Below, piece by piece: positions 9,860 to 19,448 of a stretch of 64,000 nt of DNA (positions are counted from its first letter, which is position 1; each line of letters starts with the position of its first letter). The notes under the pieces were generated by a model. It was not told where the DNA came from and did not search any database. It saw nothing but the letters and a program-made list of their open reading frames with translations. Location: NCBI RefSeq assembly GCF_032842945.2, contig NZ_CP146606.1, positions 1,306,501 through 1,370,500 on the forward strand, in the 5' to 3' direction. This DNA is from Roseovarius sp. W115. GTDB taxonomy: Bacteria; Pseudomonadota; Alphaproteobacteria; Rhodobacterales; Rhodobacteraceae. A program made the translations under genes and the position numbers.

Positions 9860-10113
9860 GAGTATGGATTGCGTTTGCCGGCTTGCTGGCGCTCATGGCC
9901 TGCGGAGTCGATGGAGAGCCTATCCCCCCCGGTCAGGAAGATGCACCGGCTGTGGATGAGGCTGAGGCGGATGAGACCGTATCCCAGAACACGCCTCAGA
10001 CGACCACGTCGACCTCAGTCGTCTTGTCCGGTGGATCAAGCGGCGTAGGTGCGGGCGTTGCGACAACGCTCAATCGTGGCAATGTTAGCGTAACATTGGG
10101 AACCTTCTTTTGA
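9856..10113 (+). CDS. Small lipoprotein between argH and lysA (possibly LptM-like)
   Basis: 85 residues from the ATG overlapping the argH stop. A short signal with lipobox LMAC puts the acylated Cys near residue 16; the mature part is acidic, then Thr/Ser/Gly-rich. The position before lysA and the CG-x-x-G-x-P start of the mature protein recall LptM (YifL) lipoproteins, but similarity is short, so this is a guess. It overlaps the next gene. Confidence 0.75.
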   Translation: MRVWIAFAGLLALMACGVDGEPIPPGQEDAPAVDEAEADETVSQNTPQTTTSTSVVLSGGSSGVGAGVATTLNRGNVSVTLGTFF

Positions 10114-10430
10114 GATACCTCTTTCTGGCGCTGGCCATCTGGGGGGCGATCCACCCGATGGCCTATTTCCTGCAATGGTTTAACGAAAACGGCTACGACA
10201 TCATGGCCATGGTCGACGCGTGGCACGTCAATGCCGCGACAAGCGGTCTTGTCTGGGATCTCACGATTGCCGCAGTTGCGCTGACCTTTTGGGTCATTTG
10301 GGAAAGCGGCAAGCGGCGCGATTGGCTTGGGTTTTTGGCTATTCCGGCAACATTTTGTATCGGTGTCAGTTGCGGATTGCCGCTCTATCTGTTTTTGAGA
10401 ATGCGGCACGGCGATACGCCGGGCAACTAA
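10110..10430 (+). CDS. DUF2834 membrane protein
   Basis: 106 residues with three predicted membrane segments. The motifs SGLVWDL and a C-terminal GVSCGLPLYLFLR are typical of DUF2834. The start is a TTG overlapping the TGA of the lipoprotein gene (10110-10113). Function unknown; it probably belongs to the argH-lysA transcription unit. Confidence 0.82.
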   Translation: MRYLFLALAIWGAIHPMAYFLQWFNENGYDIMAMVDAWHVNAATSGLVWDLTIAAVALTFWVIWESGKRRDWLGFLAIPATFCIGVSCGLPLYLFLRMRHGDTPGN

Positions 10431-10453
10431 GCACTCAAGCCAAGAAGAAGCGT

Positions 10454-11719
10454 ATGGACCACTTTCTCTACAAGGACGGCGCCTTGCATGCCGAAGACGT
10501 GCCAGTGGCGGATATCGCCGCCGAGGTGGGCACGCCCTTCTACTGCTATTCTACGGCCACACTGACCCGGCATTTTCGACTGTTTGACGAGGCATTGGAC
10601 GGCATTCCCCATTTGGTTTGCTATGCCATGAAAGCCGCAAGCAATCAGGCAATCCTGAAAACGCTCGCTCAGGCGGGTGCTGGTATGGACGTCGTATCCG
10701 GCGGCGAATACCTGCGGGCCAAAGCGGCGGGTGTGCCCGGAGATCGCATTGTGTTTTCCGGTGTGGGCAAAACCCGTGATGAGATGCGTGTTGCATTGGA
10801 AGGCGGCATTCGGCAGTTCAATGTGGAAAGTGAGCCTGAAATGCAGGCTTTGAGCGAGGTGGCCAGCTCTTTGGGGATCGAAGCCCCAATCACTGTACGT
10901 GTGAACCCGGATGTAGATGCCAAAACCCACGCCAAAATTGCCACGGGCAAAAGCGAGAACAAGTTCGGTATTCCCATTGCACGAGCGCGCGAGGTCTATG
11001 CCGAGGCCGCACGTTTGCCGGGTCTCAAAGTCATCGGCATTGACGTGCATATCGGCAGTCAATTGACCGAGTTGGAGCCATTTCGCATTGCCTATCAGAA
11101 AGTAGCCGAGCTGACAGAAGTTCTGCGCGCCGATGGGCACGAGATCACGCGTCTGGATTTAGGGGGTGGGCTCGGCATTCCATACACGCGTTCTAACGAA
11201 GCCCCACCGTTGCCCGTCGAATACGGTGAACTGATTAAAGAAACCGTAGGGCATTTGGACTGTGAGATAGAAATAGAGCCCGGTCGGCTTGTGGCAGGCA
11301 ATGCCGGGATCCTTGTCACCAAGGTCATCTATGTCAAATCCGGTGAAGGGCGCGATTTCCTGATTCTGGACGGGGCAATGAATGATTTGATCCGCCCAGC
11401 GATGTACGAGGCCTATCACGACATCATTCCGGTCACTGAGCCTCATCCAGGCGTCGAACAGTCAAAATTCGATATCGTCGGCCCGGTTTGCGAATCTGGT
11501 GATACATTTGCCAAGGAACGCCTTATGCCGCCTGTGTCAGAAGGGGATTTGGTGGCGTTTCGCAGTGCTGGAGCTTACGGCGCCGTTATGGCCAGTGAGT
11601 ACAATACGCGGCCTCTTGTGCCCGAAGTTCTGGTGCATGAGCATCAATTTGCCGTCATCCGACCCCGTCCGACCTTTGACGAGATGATAAATCGCGATAC
11701 CATCCCAGAATGGCTGTAG
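10454..11719 (+). CDS. lysA: Diaminopimelate decarboxylase
   Basis: PLP enzyme that converts meso-diaminopimelate to L-lysine. I chose the ATG at 10454 (MDHFLYKDG), which gives 421 residues, the usual length; the longer frame upstream overlaps DUF2834 and is shadow. Visible are YAMKAASNQAIL with the PLP lysine, HIGSQL, the glycine-rich LDLGGGLGIPY, EPGR and the C-terminal PVCESGD and SAGAYG motifs of alanine-racemase-fold decarboxylases. Confidence 0.96.
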   Translation: MDHFLYKDGALHAEDVPVADIAAEVGTPFYCYSTATLTRHFRLFDEALDGIPHLVCYAMKAASNQAILKTLAQAGAGMDVVSGGEYLRAKAAGVPGDRIVFSGVGKTRDEMRVALEGGIRQFNVESEPEMQALSEVASSLGIEAPITVRVNPDVDAKTHAKIATGKSENKFGIPIARAREVYAEAARLPGLKVIGIDVHIGSQLTELEPFRIAYQKVAELTEVLRADGHEITRLDLGGGLGIPYTRSNEAPPLPVEYGELIKETVGHLDCEIEIEPGRLVAGNAGILVTKVIYVKSGEGRDFLILDGAMNDLIRPAMYEAYHDIIPVTEPHPGVEQSKFDIVGPVCESGDTFAKERLMPPVSEGDLVAFRSAGAYGAVMASEYNTRPLVPEVLVHEHQFAVIRPRPTFDEMINRDTIPEWL

Positions 11720-11755
11720 CGTAATCTTTGCGCTGGAGCGAAAAGGGAAAGGCAT

Positions 11756-14362
11756 ATGTCACAAGGGCAGACGCGTCTGACACCTGTACTGAAACGCCTG
11801 CGCAGACCGCTTTCATTGACTTGGGCGGGGCTGATCGCAGAGCGTGTTGTGCATTCCTTCTGGCCTTTGTGGAGCATCGTAATTGCCGTGGCTGCTGCCT
11901 TGATGCTCGGGCTGCACGAATTGGCGCAAGTCGAAGCGGTCTGGATCATCGGGACGCTTGCGGCAATGGGCGCACTTTATTTCGCATTCAAGGGCGCAAT
12001 GCGGTTTCGCTGGCCAAACCGACAAGAAGCCATCGACCGCATGGACGCCGCCCTTCCCGGGCATCCGCTGGCTGCGCTTTCGGATCAACAAGCCATTGGG
12101 GAAGGCGATGCAGGTTCAGAACAGCTCTGGCGCGCGCATTTGCGGCGGATGGAAGACCGGGCGGCAACCGCAAAAGCAGTTGAACCTGATCTCAAGCTCT
12201 CGCGACGCGATCCATTTGGCCTGCGTTACGTGGCGCTTCTTGGTCTCGTGGTGGCAATGCTCTTTGGTTCGGTTTGGCGCGCGGGCACGGTGACGCAACT
12301 GGGCGTTGGCGCGGCGCCACAGGTGGCCAGTGGCCCAACATGGGAGGGCTGGATCGAACCGCCCGCCTACACAAACCTGCCCAGCCTTTATCTGAATGAT
12401 CAGGAAGACAGCATTCGCGTGCCCCAAGGCAGTCGCGTCACCATCCGGCTTTACACAGATGTGGGCGACCTTAGCGTGGCCGAAACGGTATCCGGTCGGA
12501 CAGAGGACCTCGGCGCGGCCACCGATACGGAACAGGAGTTTGTGATCAACTCAGATGGTGCTTTGCGGATTGATGGTCCGGGCGGCAAAGAGTGGACCGT
12601 CACCGCCATCCCGGATGCGCCCCCCAATGTGGCCGCGAACCCCGGCGATCTTGAGGTCACATTTGATGGTCAGATGAGTCAGGCTTTTGAGGCCAGCGAT
12701 GACTATGGCGTGGAGGGCGGCAAAGCGACATTCACACTGGATTTGGCTGCGGTTGACCGTCGGCACGGTTTGACAGCAGAGCCTGATCCCAGAGAGCCGA
12801 TTGTGCTTGATCTGCCGATGCCCATCACCGGGGGGCGGGATGAGTTCTCTGAAGCGCTGATCGAGAACCTGTCAGAGCATCCATGGGCGCATCTTCCGGT
12901 AACATTGACGCTGGAAGTCAGTGATGCGGCGGATCAAACCGGGGCCAGCGAAGCGGTGTTGATGGACTTGCCCGCGCGGCGTTTCTTTGACCCGCTCGCC
13001 GCGTCGGTTATCGAACAACGCCGGGATTTGTTATGGGCCAAGAGCAATGCCAAGCGCGTGGTGCAAATGCTGCGCGCGGTCTCACATGCGCCTGAGGATG
13101 GGCTCTTTCGGTCAGATACCGCTTACTTGCGCATGCGCGTGATCCTGCGACGGCTTGATACGCTGGTGCGGCATGACGGTTTGACGGACGAAACGCAGGC
13201 CGAGATTGCCGAAGCGCTGTGGGATCTGGCGATTGTGCTCGAAGATGGCGACATTGGGGATGCCTTGGAACGCATGCGCGCGGCTCAGGAGCGCCTGAGC
13301 GAAGCCATGCGCAACGGGGCGAGCGAGGAGGAAATCGCGCGGCTGATGCAGGAACTGCGCGATGCCACGCAAGACTACTTGCGCCAGCGGACCCAACAGG
13401 CCCAGCGCGAAGGTGAGCAAGGTGGCCAGCAGCAGCAAGCGGAAAACATGCAGACGCTGGATCAGCAGGATCTGCAGGAAATGATGGACCGGATCCAGGA
13501 ATTGATGGAGCAAGGTCGCTTCGCAGAGGCGCAGCAGGCCTTGGAAGAGTTCCAGCAGATGATGGAAAACCTTCAGGTCACGCAAGGCCAGGGACAGAAT
13601 GGCGACAGCCCCGGTCAACAAGCCATGGAAGGTCTGGCCGACACGCTTCGCAATCAGCAAGGGTTGACCGATGAAGCATTCCGCGACTTGCAGGAGCAGT
13701 TCAACCCAGGCGCGCAAGCTGGTGAATCTGAGGGCAACGAAGGCCGCAATGGAGGTCAGGGACAAGGTCAGAGCCATGAAGGTACTCAAGGCCAGGGCGA
13801 GGGCCAGGAACCGGGATCTGGTCAGGGCGGCGACAGTCAGACAGCGGAAGGACAACAAGGCGGCGGTCTCGCAGAAAGCCTCGCAGACCGTCAACGCGCC
13901 CTGAGACAGGAATTGCAGCGCCAGCAGGATGGATTGCCCAATCTGGGTGGAGAGGCCGGCGATGCAGCACGCGACTCCCTTGATCGTGCAGGTCGTGCGA
14001 TGGATGGAGCAGAGGATGCGTTGCGCGGCGATGATCTGGCCGAGGCCATTGACCGGCAGGCAGAGGCCATGGAAGCGCTGCGCGATGGCATGCGCAATCT
14101 CGGCGAAGCCATGGCTGAGAACAATGAAGGCCAGCCGGGCCAGGGTCAGGCGCAAAGCGAGAGCTTGGGTCAATTCGGCGAACGCGATCCTCTTGGCCGC
14201 TCCCAACGCGGGTTGGCTGGCGATCAGGGTGAATTCACAGCACGCGACGACATCTATCGCCGTGCGGGTGAGCTTTTGGATGAGATTCGTCGTCGGTCAG
14301 GGGAAACCGGGCGACCCGAGATCGAGTTGGATTATCTGCGCAGGTTGCTGGACCGCTTCTAA
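11756..14362 (+). CDS. DUF4175 / TIGR02302-type membrane protein
   Basis: 868 residues. Three hydrophobic segments lie near 37-53, 62-79 and 155-171. A periplasmic-type middle region follows, then a long low-complexity C-terminal half (about 520-850) rich in Gln, Gly and Glu with alpha-helical repeats. This layout matches the large DUF4175 family found in alphaproteobacteria, whose function I do not know. It starts 36 bases after lysA, and an AAAGGGAAAGG stretch serves as ribosome binding site. Confidence 0.85.
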   Translation: MSQGQTRLTPVLKRLRRPLSLTWAGLIAERVVHSFWPLWSIVIAVAAALMLGLHELAQVEAVWIIGTLAAMGALYFAFKGAMRFRWPNRQEAIDRMDAALPGHPLAALSDQQAIGEGDAGSEQLWRAHLRRMEDRAATAKAVEPDLKLSRRDPFGLRYVALLGLVVAMLFGSVWRAGTVTQLGVGAAPQVASGPTWEGWIEPPAYTNLPSLYLNDQEDSIRVPQGSRVTIRLYTDVGDLSVAETVSGRTEDLGAATDTEQEFVINSDGALRIDGPGGKEWTVTAIPDAPPNVAANPGDLEVTFDGQMSQAFEASDDYGVEGGKATFTLDLAAVDRRHGLTAEPDPREPIVLDLPMPITGGRDEFSEALIENLSEHPWAHLPVTLTLEVSDAADQTGASEAVLMDLPARRFFDPLAASVIEQRRDLLWAKSNAKRVVQMLRAVSHAPEDGLFRSDTAYLRMRVILRRLDTLVRHDGLTDETQAEIAEALWDLAIVLEDGDIGDALERMRAAQERLSEAMRNGASEEEIARLMQELRDATQDYLRQRTQQAQREGEQGGQQQQAENMQTLDQQDLQEMMDRIQELMEQGRFAEAQQALEEFQQMMENLQVTQGQGQNGDSPGQQAMEGLADTLRNQQGLTDEAFRDLQEQFNPGAQAGESEGNEGRNGGQGQGQSHEGTQGQGEGQEPGSGQGGDSQTAEGQQGGGLAESLADRQRALRQELQRQQDGLPNLGGEAGDAARDSLDRAGRAMDGAEDALRGDDLAEAIDRQAEAMEALRDGMRNLGEAMAENNEGQPGQGQAQSESLGQFGERDPLGRSQRGLAGDQGEFTARDDIYRRAGELLDEIRRRSGETGRPEIELDYLRRLLDRF

Positions 14363-14370
14363 GAGTAGAG

Positions 14371-14382
14371 CGGTTCGAACCG
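14371..14382. repeat. Perfect 12-base palindrome after the DUF4175 gene
   Basis: CGGTTCGAACCG, fully self-complementary, lies in the 33-base gap between the convergent DUF4175 and zinc-ribbon genes. It may act as a bidirectional termination hairpin, but there is no T-run on either side. Confidence 0.4.
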
Positions 14383-14395
14383 TTGAATGTCAGCG

Positions 14396-15370
14396 CTACT
14401 GGTCTGACAAAGACGACGCAAAATTTTTAATCACACCATCAAGCCCAGACCGCCATCCATCAACCATGTTCTGATATTGCATCAGGGGTTCAGAAAGAGC
14501 AGGCACTGCTTCGGCCAGCTGTGGGGCAAAGATGTAAACCAACAACCCAATCAAAGCCAAAATGACTGCGAGACGAAATCCTGTGCGGAACCCGCTTTTG
14601 CGCGCCGCCACTGGGACTGGCTGATCTGAGATCGCAGAGCTGGCCTCACCGGCGTTTTCCGGACCCAATGACGAATTGATTTCATCAATATCCGGAAGAA
14701 GGTTTCGGCGCGACGCCTGATCATCAAGGGCGGAGTCGACTTCAATCTCTTCCGTCCCGCCTTCTGTGGCGGGATCAGCGACATCATCTCCGCGCAAACG
14801 CGCCATTCGGCTTCGCGCCTCTTCCGAGCGTTGCTGTGCAGCGCTGTCCTGAGCGTCAAGGCCAAGCTCTTGTTGGGTTTCCAGGCCACCTTGCTGATCA
14901 GAAGCGCGTGCGCTGGTTTCCAATTCGGCTTCTTCACGCAAAACTTCGGCAACCGATGGATCGAGCTGTCGCGGGAACACTGCGCTCGGGGGCTGAGGCT
15001 CTTCCACCGGCTCTTCATCCGCGTTGTCGTCAGCGTAATCTTCTTCGAAGTCCTCTGCCGCCTCGCCATGCGCTTCGACCATGCGGTCAACGTCGGAAAC
15101 GCTCTCTTCGGCGTCATCGTCTTGTGTATCTTGGTTGCTTACATCTTTGGGTTCATCAGCAACCGAAGCCTGCGCCTCAGACGCATCTTCCTCGGCATCT
15201 TCAACCCAATCCGCTGCGACGTCTTCTTCTTCAGGCTCGGGTTGATGATCCGGGTGATGTTGAAACCACGTGTTGCCGCAATCCGAGCATTGCACATCGC
15301 GCCCTGATGTCGGAATGACTTCGTCTGGAACTTCGTATTGTGCCCCGCAATTCGGGCAAATTAGCCGCAT
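14396..15370 (-). CDS. Zinc-ribbon (MJ0042-type) single-pass membrane protein
   Basis: 324 residues. The N-terminus is a zinc finger with CPNCG (residues 5-9) and CSDCG (33-37), the MJ0042-type ribbon. A very acidic, Glu/Asp/Ala-rich linker (about 45-235) follows, then one hydrophobic segment (about 268-288) and a short tail. Proteins of this layout are common beside ftsEX in Rhodobacteraceae; the role is unknown. It is divergent from ftsE. Confidence 0.82.
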   Translation of the reverse strand: MRLICPNCGAQYEVPDEVIPTSGRDVQCSDCGNTWFQHHPDHQPEPEEEDVAADWVEDAEEDASEAQASVADEPKDVSNQDTQDDDAEESVSDVDRMVEAHGEAAEDFEEDYADDNADEEPVEEPQPPSAVFPRQLDPSVAEVLREEAELETSARASDQQGGLETQQELGLDAQDSAAQQRSEEARSRMARLRGDDVADPATEGGTEEIEVDSALDDQASRRNLLPDIDEINSSLGPENAGEASSAISDQPVPVAARKSGFRTGFRLAVILALIGLLVYIFAPQLAEAVPALSEPLMQYQNMVDGWRSGLDGVIKNFASSLSDQ

Positions 15371-15540
15371 AAGTCCACCCTTTGCATGGCGCTACGGCAC
15401 GGCCCGTGCGCGTCTTGGAATTGCTCAAACCATAGGGGTAAAAGCCGCACTGTAAAAGAGGCAAAGGTTTGACCCTCGTGATCGTTGCACAACTGTGTCT
15501 CGTGAGGCATGTAGGAACAAACGAAGTGAGGGCGCGGGTT

Positions 15541-16218
15541 TTGATCGAACTGGACAGTGTGGCCTATAGCTATGGCGGCGGTGAATTGCTGAGTGATATC
15601 TCACTCAAGCTTCAGCCCGGATCGTTCCATTTCCTGACCGGGCCATCGGGATCTGGTAAAACAACTCTGCTAAAATTGTGTTACGGCGCGTTGTTTCCTA
15701 CAGCAGGGCACGTGACCCTGTTTGGCCAGGACGTGCACGCGATGGAACGTGATGACATCGCCATGGCGCGGCGTAGAATTGGCGTCGTGCACCAGGATTG
15801 CCAGTTTCTCGATCACATGAACGTCTCGGATAATATCGCCCTGCCCTTGTTGGTATCTGGTCGTGATATTCTCAGCCAATCTGCCAATTTGAGTGAATTG
15901 ATGAACTGGGTTGGCTTGAAAAGCCGGGCAAGCGCGTTACCACCAGAACTGTCCGGCGGGGAACGGCAGCGTGCTGCGTTGGCACGGGCCGTGATCATGT
16001 CGCCCGATGCCATTCTGGCTGACGAACCCACGGGCAATGTCGATTGGGACATGTCGCAACGTCTGTTGCGCCTGCTCATCGAACTGAACCGGATGGGCAA
16101 GACCATCATGGTGGCCACCCATGACCTGGCCTTGATCCGAGCGGCCAAAAGCCACGTACAGGCTCGTGTTCTGCGTATCTCCAATCAGCGGCTGCAATTG
16201 GCGGGTGCGGATCTATGA
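15541..16218 (+). CDS. ftsE: Cell division ATP-binding protein FtsE
   Basis: ATPase partner of FtsX; the pair activates cell-wall hydrolases at the division site. I chose the TTG at 15541 because it gives the family start MIELDSVAYSYGGGE, 225 residues, with GAGGG eight bases upstream; the frame is open further upstream. Walker A GPSGSGKT (34-41), signature LSGGE, Walker B AILADEPT and the switch His in MVATHD are all present. It overlaps ftsX by 4 bases. Confidence 0.93.
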   Translation: MIELDSVAYSYGGGELLSDISLKLQPGSFHFLTGPSGSGKTTLLKLCYGALFPTAGHVTLFGQDVHAMERDDIAMARRRIGVVHQDCQFLDHMNVSDNIALPLLVSGRDILSQSANLSELMNWVGLKSRASALPPELSGGERQRAALARAVIMSPDAILADEPTGNVDWDMSQRLLRLLIELNRMGKTIMVATHDLALIRAAKSHVQARVLRISNQRLQLAGADL

Positions 16219-17120
16219 AGTTTGACGTCTCAAAAGTTGCAGAGCTAATCGCCGGGGACACGCAAGCCGACCGGGTGGTACCACCCACTGGGTATACAGC
16301 TTCCCTCACATTGTTCAGCGCAGCCGCCATGGCTTTTCTGGCTGTATTTGCCGTCGCGCTCTCCATGGCCACTGGCCGCTTGGCAGATCGTTGGGGCTCT
16401 GAACTGGCGCAAAGCTCTACCATTCGCATCTCAGCACCCGAAGGACAGATGCAGGCGCAGACCACCGCGGCGCTTCGTGTTCTGGACACCACCAGCGGCG
16501 TGGCGTCGGCACGTGCGCTTGATGAGGCGGAACAGCGCGCTTTGCTTGAGCCATGGTTTGGCCCTGACCTCCCGGTGGAAACGCTGCCAATCCCTCAGCT
16601 TATAGAGGTGATTGAGGAAGGTGACGGCTTTGACGCCGAAGGGCTGCGACTGCGGCTTGCCGCCGAAGTGCCCGGGGCTGTTCTGGACGATCATACGCGC
16701 TGGCGGCGACCCCTGGTCGATGCAGCGTCACGACTTAGAACACTGGGGCTTGTATCGCTTTTGCTGATCGCGGGCACAACAGCGGCCATGATCACGTTGG
16801 CCGCCAATGCCGCGCTGGCCGCAAACACGCAAGTGATCTCCGTGCTACGCCTTGTGGGCGCGCAAGACAGCTATATCGCGCGCGCATTTGTGCGGCGCTT
16901 TACCCTGCGTGCGCTTTTTGGCGCTGCGGTCGGCGTTCTGCTTGGCGGATTGGCCGTTTTCCTGTTGCCCGCAGCACAGGAAGAAGGCGGGTTTCTGACA
17001 GGTCTGGGCTTTCACGGATGGCAATGGATTTGGCTGATCGTCATCCCGCCGCTGGCCGCGGCTGTTTCCTTCACTGCCACTCGGACCGCGGCACGCAAAA
17101 CGTTGAAAGATCTGTCATGA
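16215..17120 (+). CDS. ftsX: Cell division permease FtsX
   Basis: 301 residues with the FtsX layout: cytoplasmic N-terminus, first membrane segment near 35-57, a periplasmic domain, and three membrane segments in the C-terminal half. It follows ftsE with ATGA overlap and overlaps the acyltransferase start by 4 bases. Confidence 0.92.
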   Translation: MKFDVSKVAELIAGDTQADRVVPPTGYTASLTLFSAAAMAFLAVFAVALSMATGRLADRWGSELAQSSTIRISAPEGQMQAQTTAALRVLDTTSGVASARALDEAEQRALLEPWFGPDLPVETLPIPQLIEVIEEGDGFDAEGLRLRLAAEVPGAVLDDHTRWRRPLVDAASRLRTLGLVSLLLIAGTTAAMITLAANAALAANTQVISVLRLVGAQDSYIARAFVRRFTLRALFGAAVGVLLGGLAVFLLPAAQEEGGFLTGLGFHGWQWIWLIVIPPLAAAVSFTATRTAARKTLKDLS

Positions 17121-17857
17121 GAGACGCAATTCAATGGCTGCGGTCCCTCATCTTCGTCGGACAGATTTACTTCATGATGCTCCCTTTGGGCATTCTCTTC
17201 TTTCCCTGGGCGCTGTTGGACAGGCGCGGGGCCAACGCTGGCTGCAAAGCCTGGTGTCACTGGGTGACATGGACGGCGCGCTGGATGGTGGGGTTGCGGA
17301 CGGAAGTGCGCGGCACGCCACCCACAGATGAAGTTCTGGTGGTGGCCAAGCATCAATCCTTCCTCGATATCATCCTCATCTTTGCTGCCGTTCCGGCCGG
17401 CAAGTTCATTATGAAACGAGAGCTGATGTATGCGCCTATCCTGGGGCAGTACGGTCTCAGGCTGGGCTGCGTGCCAGTCGATCGCGGCAAGCGCAGCCAA
17501 GCCATCAAGAAAATGGTCGATGACGTGGCCAAAGGGCGTCAGGCCCCTGGGCAGTTGATTATCTACCCCCAAGGCACGCGCATCGCCCCGGGTGTCAAAG
17601 CACCCTATAAGATCGGGTCAGGCATTCTTTATGAAGAAACCGGGCAGGATTGCGTGCCAGTGGCCACCAATGTGGGTGTCTTCTGGCCACGCAAGGGCAT
17701 CATGCGCAAACCGGGACTGGCCGTGGTTGAGTTCCTGCCACGCATTCCGGCTGGTAAGGAAAAAGAGACATTTATGTCCGAGTTGGAGGAGGTGATCGAA
17801 ACCAACTCGAACCGGCTGATGCGCGAAGCGGGGTTTGATCCGGATGGAGTATCTTGA
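17117..17857 (+). CDS. 1-acyl-sn-glycerol-3-phosphate acyltransferase family protein
   Basis: PlsC-type acyltransferase (246 residues from the ATG at 17117 overlapping the ftsX stop). The catalytic HX4D block is HQSFLD, and the second block is YPQGTR; a hydrophobic N-terminal segment suggests membrane attachment. It should transfer an acyl chain to lysophosphatidate in phospholipid synthesis, though other lyso-lipid acceptors are possible. Confidence 0.9.
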   Translation: MRDAIQWLRSLIFVGQIYFMMLPLGILFFPWALLDRRGANAGCKAWCHWVTWTARWMVGLRTEVRGTPPTDEVLVVAKHQSFLDIILIFAAVPAGKFIMKRELMYAPILGQYGLRLGCVPVDRGKRSQAIKKMVDDVAKGRQAPGQLIIYPQGTRIAPGVKAPYKIGSGILYEETGQDCVPVATNVGVFWPRKGIMRKPGLAVVEFLPRIPAGKEKETFMSELEEVIETNSNRLMREAGFDPDGVS

Positions 17858-18446
17858 GGACATTGCGGCGCTCGAAGCGCTCTATGGCTCGCCCGGCGCG
17901 CCATCTTTGCGCAAGGTGGCGCATCGGCTGACACCGCTTTATCGCAAATGGATCATGACCTCGCGGTTTTGCGTGCTCAGTACCGTTGGCCCAAACGGCA
18001 CGGACGGCAGCCCACGTGGTGACGATGGGCCGGTTGTCACCGAACTGGATGAACATACCCTCGCTATGCCCGACTGGCGTGGGAACAACCGTTTGGATTC
18101 GTTGCGCAATATTGTCGAAGACGGGCGGGTGTCGCTGATGTTTATGGTCCCAGGATCGAATACAATTGTGCGACTGAACGGAGACGCGCGTCTGACCACT
18201 GATCCCGATATGCGCTCTCGATTTGAACGCAAAGGCCGCCAGCCTGCGACAGTGATCGTGATCAAGATTGGTGAGATTTACACGCAATGCGCCCGCGCCC
18301 CGATGCGCGCCGGGATCTGGTCGCGGGATGATAGCGAGGGGCTTCCAACGGTTGGAGAGATCCTCGCCGAGGCGTCTGATGGAGAAGAAGGCGGCGCAGA
18401 CTACGATGCAGCGTGGAGTGCGCGGGCGGCCAAGACGATGTGGTGA
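17844..18446 (+). CDS. Pyridoxamine 5'-phosphate oxidase-family FMN protein
   Basis: 200 residues from the ATG at 17844, overlapping the acyltransferase gene by 14 bases. The split-barrel flavin fold is suggested by FCVLSTVGPNGTDGSPRGD and by RLNGDARLTTD. It resembles the PPOX-class, DR_2398-type subgroup. Substrate unknown. Confidence 0.83.
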   Translation: MEYLEDIAALEALYGSPGAPSLRKVAHRLTPLYRKWIMTSRFCVLSTVGPNGTDGSPRGDDGPVVTELDEHTLAMPDWRGNNRLDSLRNIVEDGRVSLMFMVPGSNTIVRLNGDARLTTDPDMRSRFERKGRQPATVIVIKIGEIYTQCARAPMRAGIWSRDDSEGLPTVGEILAEASDGEEGGADYDAAWSARAAKTMW

Positions 18447-18479
18447 CCCCGCCCAAGGGCGAGGTCACAAGTCTGGCCG

Positions 18480-19331
18480 TTACTCTGCTGGCTGCCCCTG
18501 AGCAGAGCCTACCACGTCATGCAGGATTGTCTGCACCTGTTCGCCGGACATCCGCATGGCTTTGGCCAGTTTGCCGACAAACTGTTGCTCGCTGTCGGCC
18601 AACCGACCATCGGCAGCCACAACCATCAAAACACCGCGCATCATAACATCAAACTCGGGCCCAGTTCGGCCTTTCACAAGGCGCTTGAAATCCTTGTCCG
18701 AGGGTTTGCCCTCGGCCAATTCCGCCATTCTTGCGACTTGCCCTGGATCAAAGCTTTCACCGGTCATGCGCTCTGCCGCATCGGCAATAGCGGCAATCTC
18801 TGAGGCATCGATATGCCCGTCCGCCTTGGCGGCATGACACATGGCATCCAGGATCGCGACAGCGGCGGGGGAGGCTTCTCCCATCATGCCCTGACGTTCC
18901 TGGCGGCGTTTCCGGGCGTTCAGCGCACCATATCCTGCAAAGGCCAACACACCCGCCACAAAGAGCCAGCCTATGTGGCCCGTAATGAGGTCTGACGTGG
19001 ACAGTTTAGGCTCATTGGGTATCGCCGCATCAATCATGCCAGCTTCTTTAGCTTCGGCGATATCTTCGACTGACATTGGATAGTAGGCGGTAGTGTCGCA
19101 CTTGTTCTCGGCCAACGCATATGTCTCTACGCTTCGGAAGAGGTTAATTCCAAAAGCCGAGCGTTCATTCACCAGTAGACACAAGGAATAGGGTACGCCC
19201 TCTTCGATAATCTTGGTCTCTGCAACAAACAGCAACTCCTGGTGCTCGGACCCACCACGCCGGGCCTCTGCCGGTTCGGGAAGGGCCACAAGAAAGGTCG
19301 TGGCCAAAAGGGCCAGCATTGAACTACGCAT
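18480..19331 (-). CDS. Exported/membrane TerB-like protein
   Basis: 283 residues from the ATG at 19331, chosen for its signal peptide (cleavage near PAEA) and an AGGAG upstream; an in-frame GTG/ATG-type extension exists but is not needed. The middle has one membrane segment (about 120-138). The C-terminal part (about 155-275) is helical with two acidic DGHIDASE / DGRLADSE motifs typical of TerB-type domains. The exact role is unknown. Confidence 0.82.
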   Translation of the reverse strand: MRSSMLALLATTFLVALPEPAEARRGGSEHQELLFVAETKIIEEGVPYSLCLLVNERSAFGINLFRSVETYALAENKCDTTAYYPMSVEDIAEAKEAGMIDAAIPNEPKLSTSDLITGHIGWLFVAGVLAFAGYGALNARKRRQERQGMMGEASPAAVAILDAMCHAAKADGHIDASEIAAIADAAERMTGESFDPGQVARMAELAEGKPSDKDFKRLVKGRTGPEFDVMMRGVLMVVAADGRLADSEQQFVGKLAKAMRMSGEQVQTILHDVVGSAQGQPAE

Positions 19332-19448
19332 CGAAAAAGAACTCCTAACCAAATTTCGATGTGCAGTCAGACCTTTGTTTATGGCCAAAGAATGACGGAA
19401 TTTCCCTCTAAATCAGGCTGTTGTAGGAAAATCTCACGATTCAACAAA

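Noticed and set aside
13112..14206. 364-residue open frame on the minus strand opposite the DUF4175 gene
   Set aside because: It mirrors the Gln/Gly-rich codons of the plus-strand gene; the result is a low-complexity Leu/Ala/His sequence without motif.
15469..15540. Upstream extension of ftsE
   Set aside because: The extra 24 residues do not match FtsE, and the TTG at 15541 has a good ribosome binding site.
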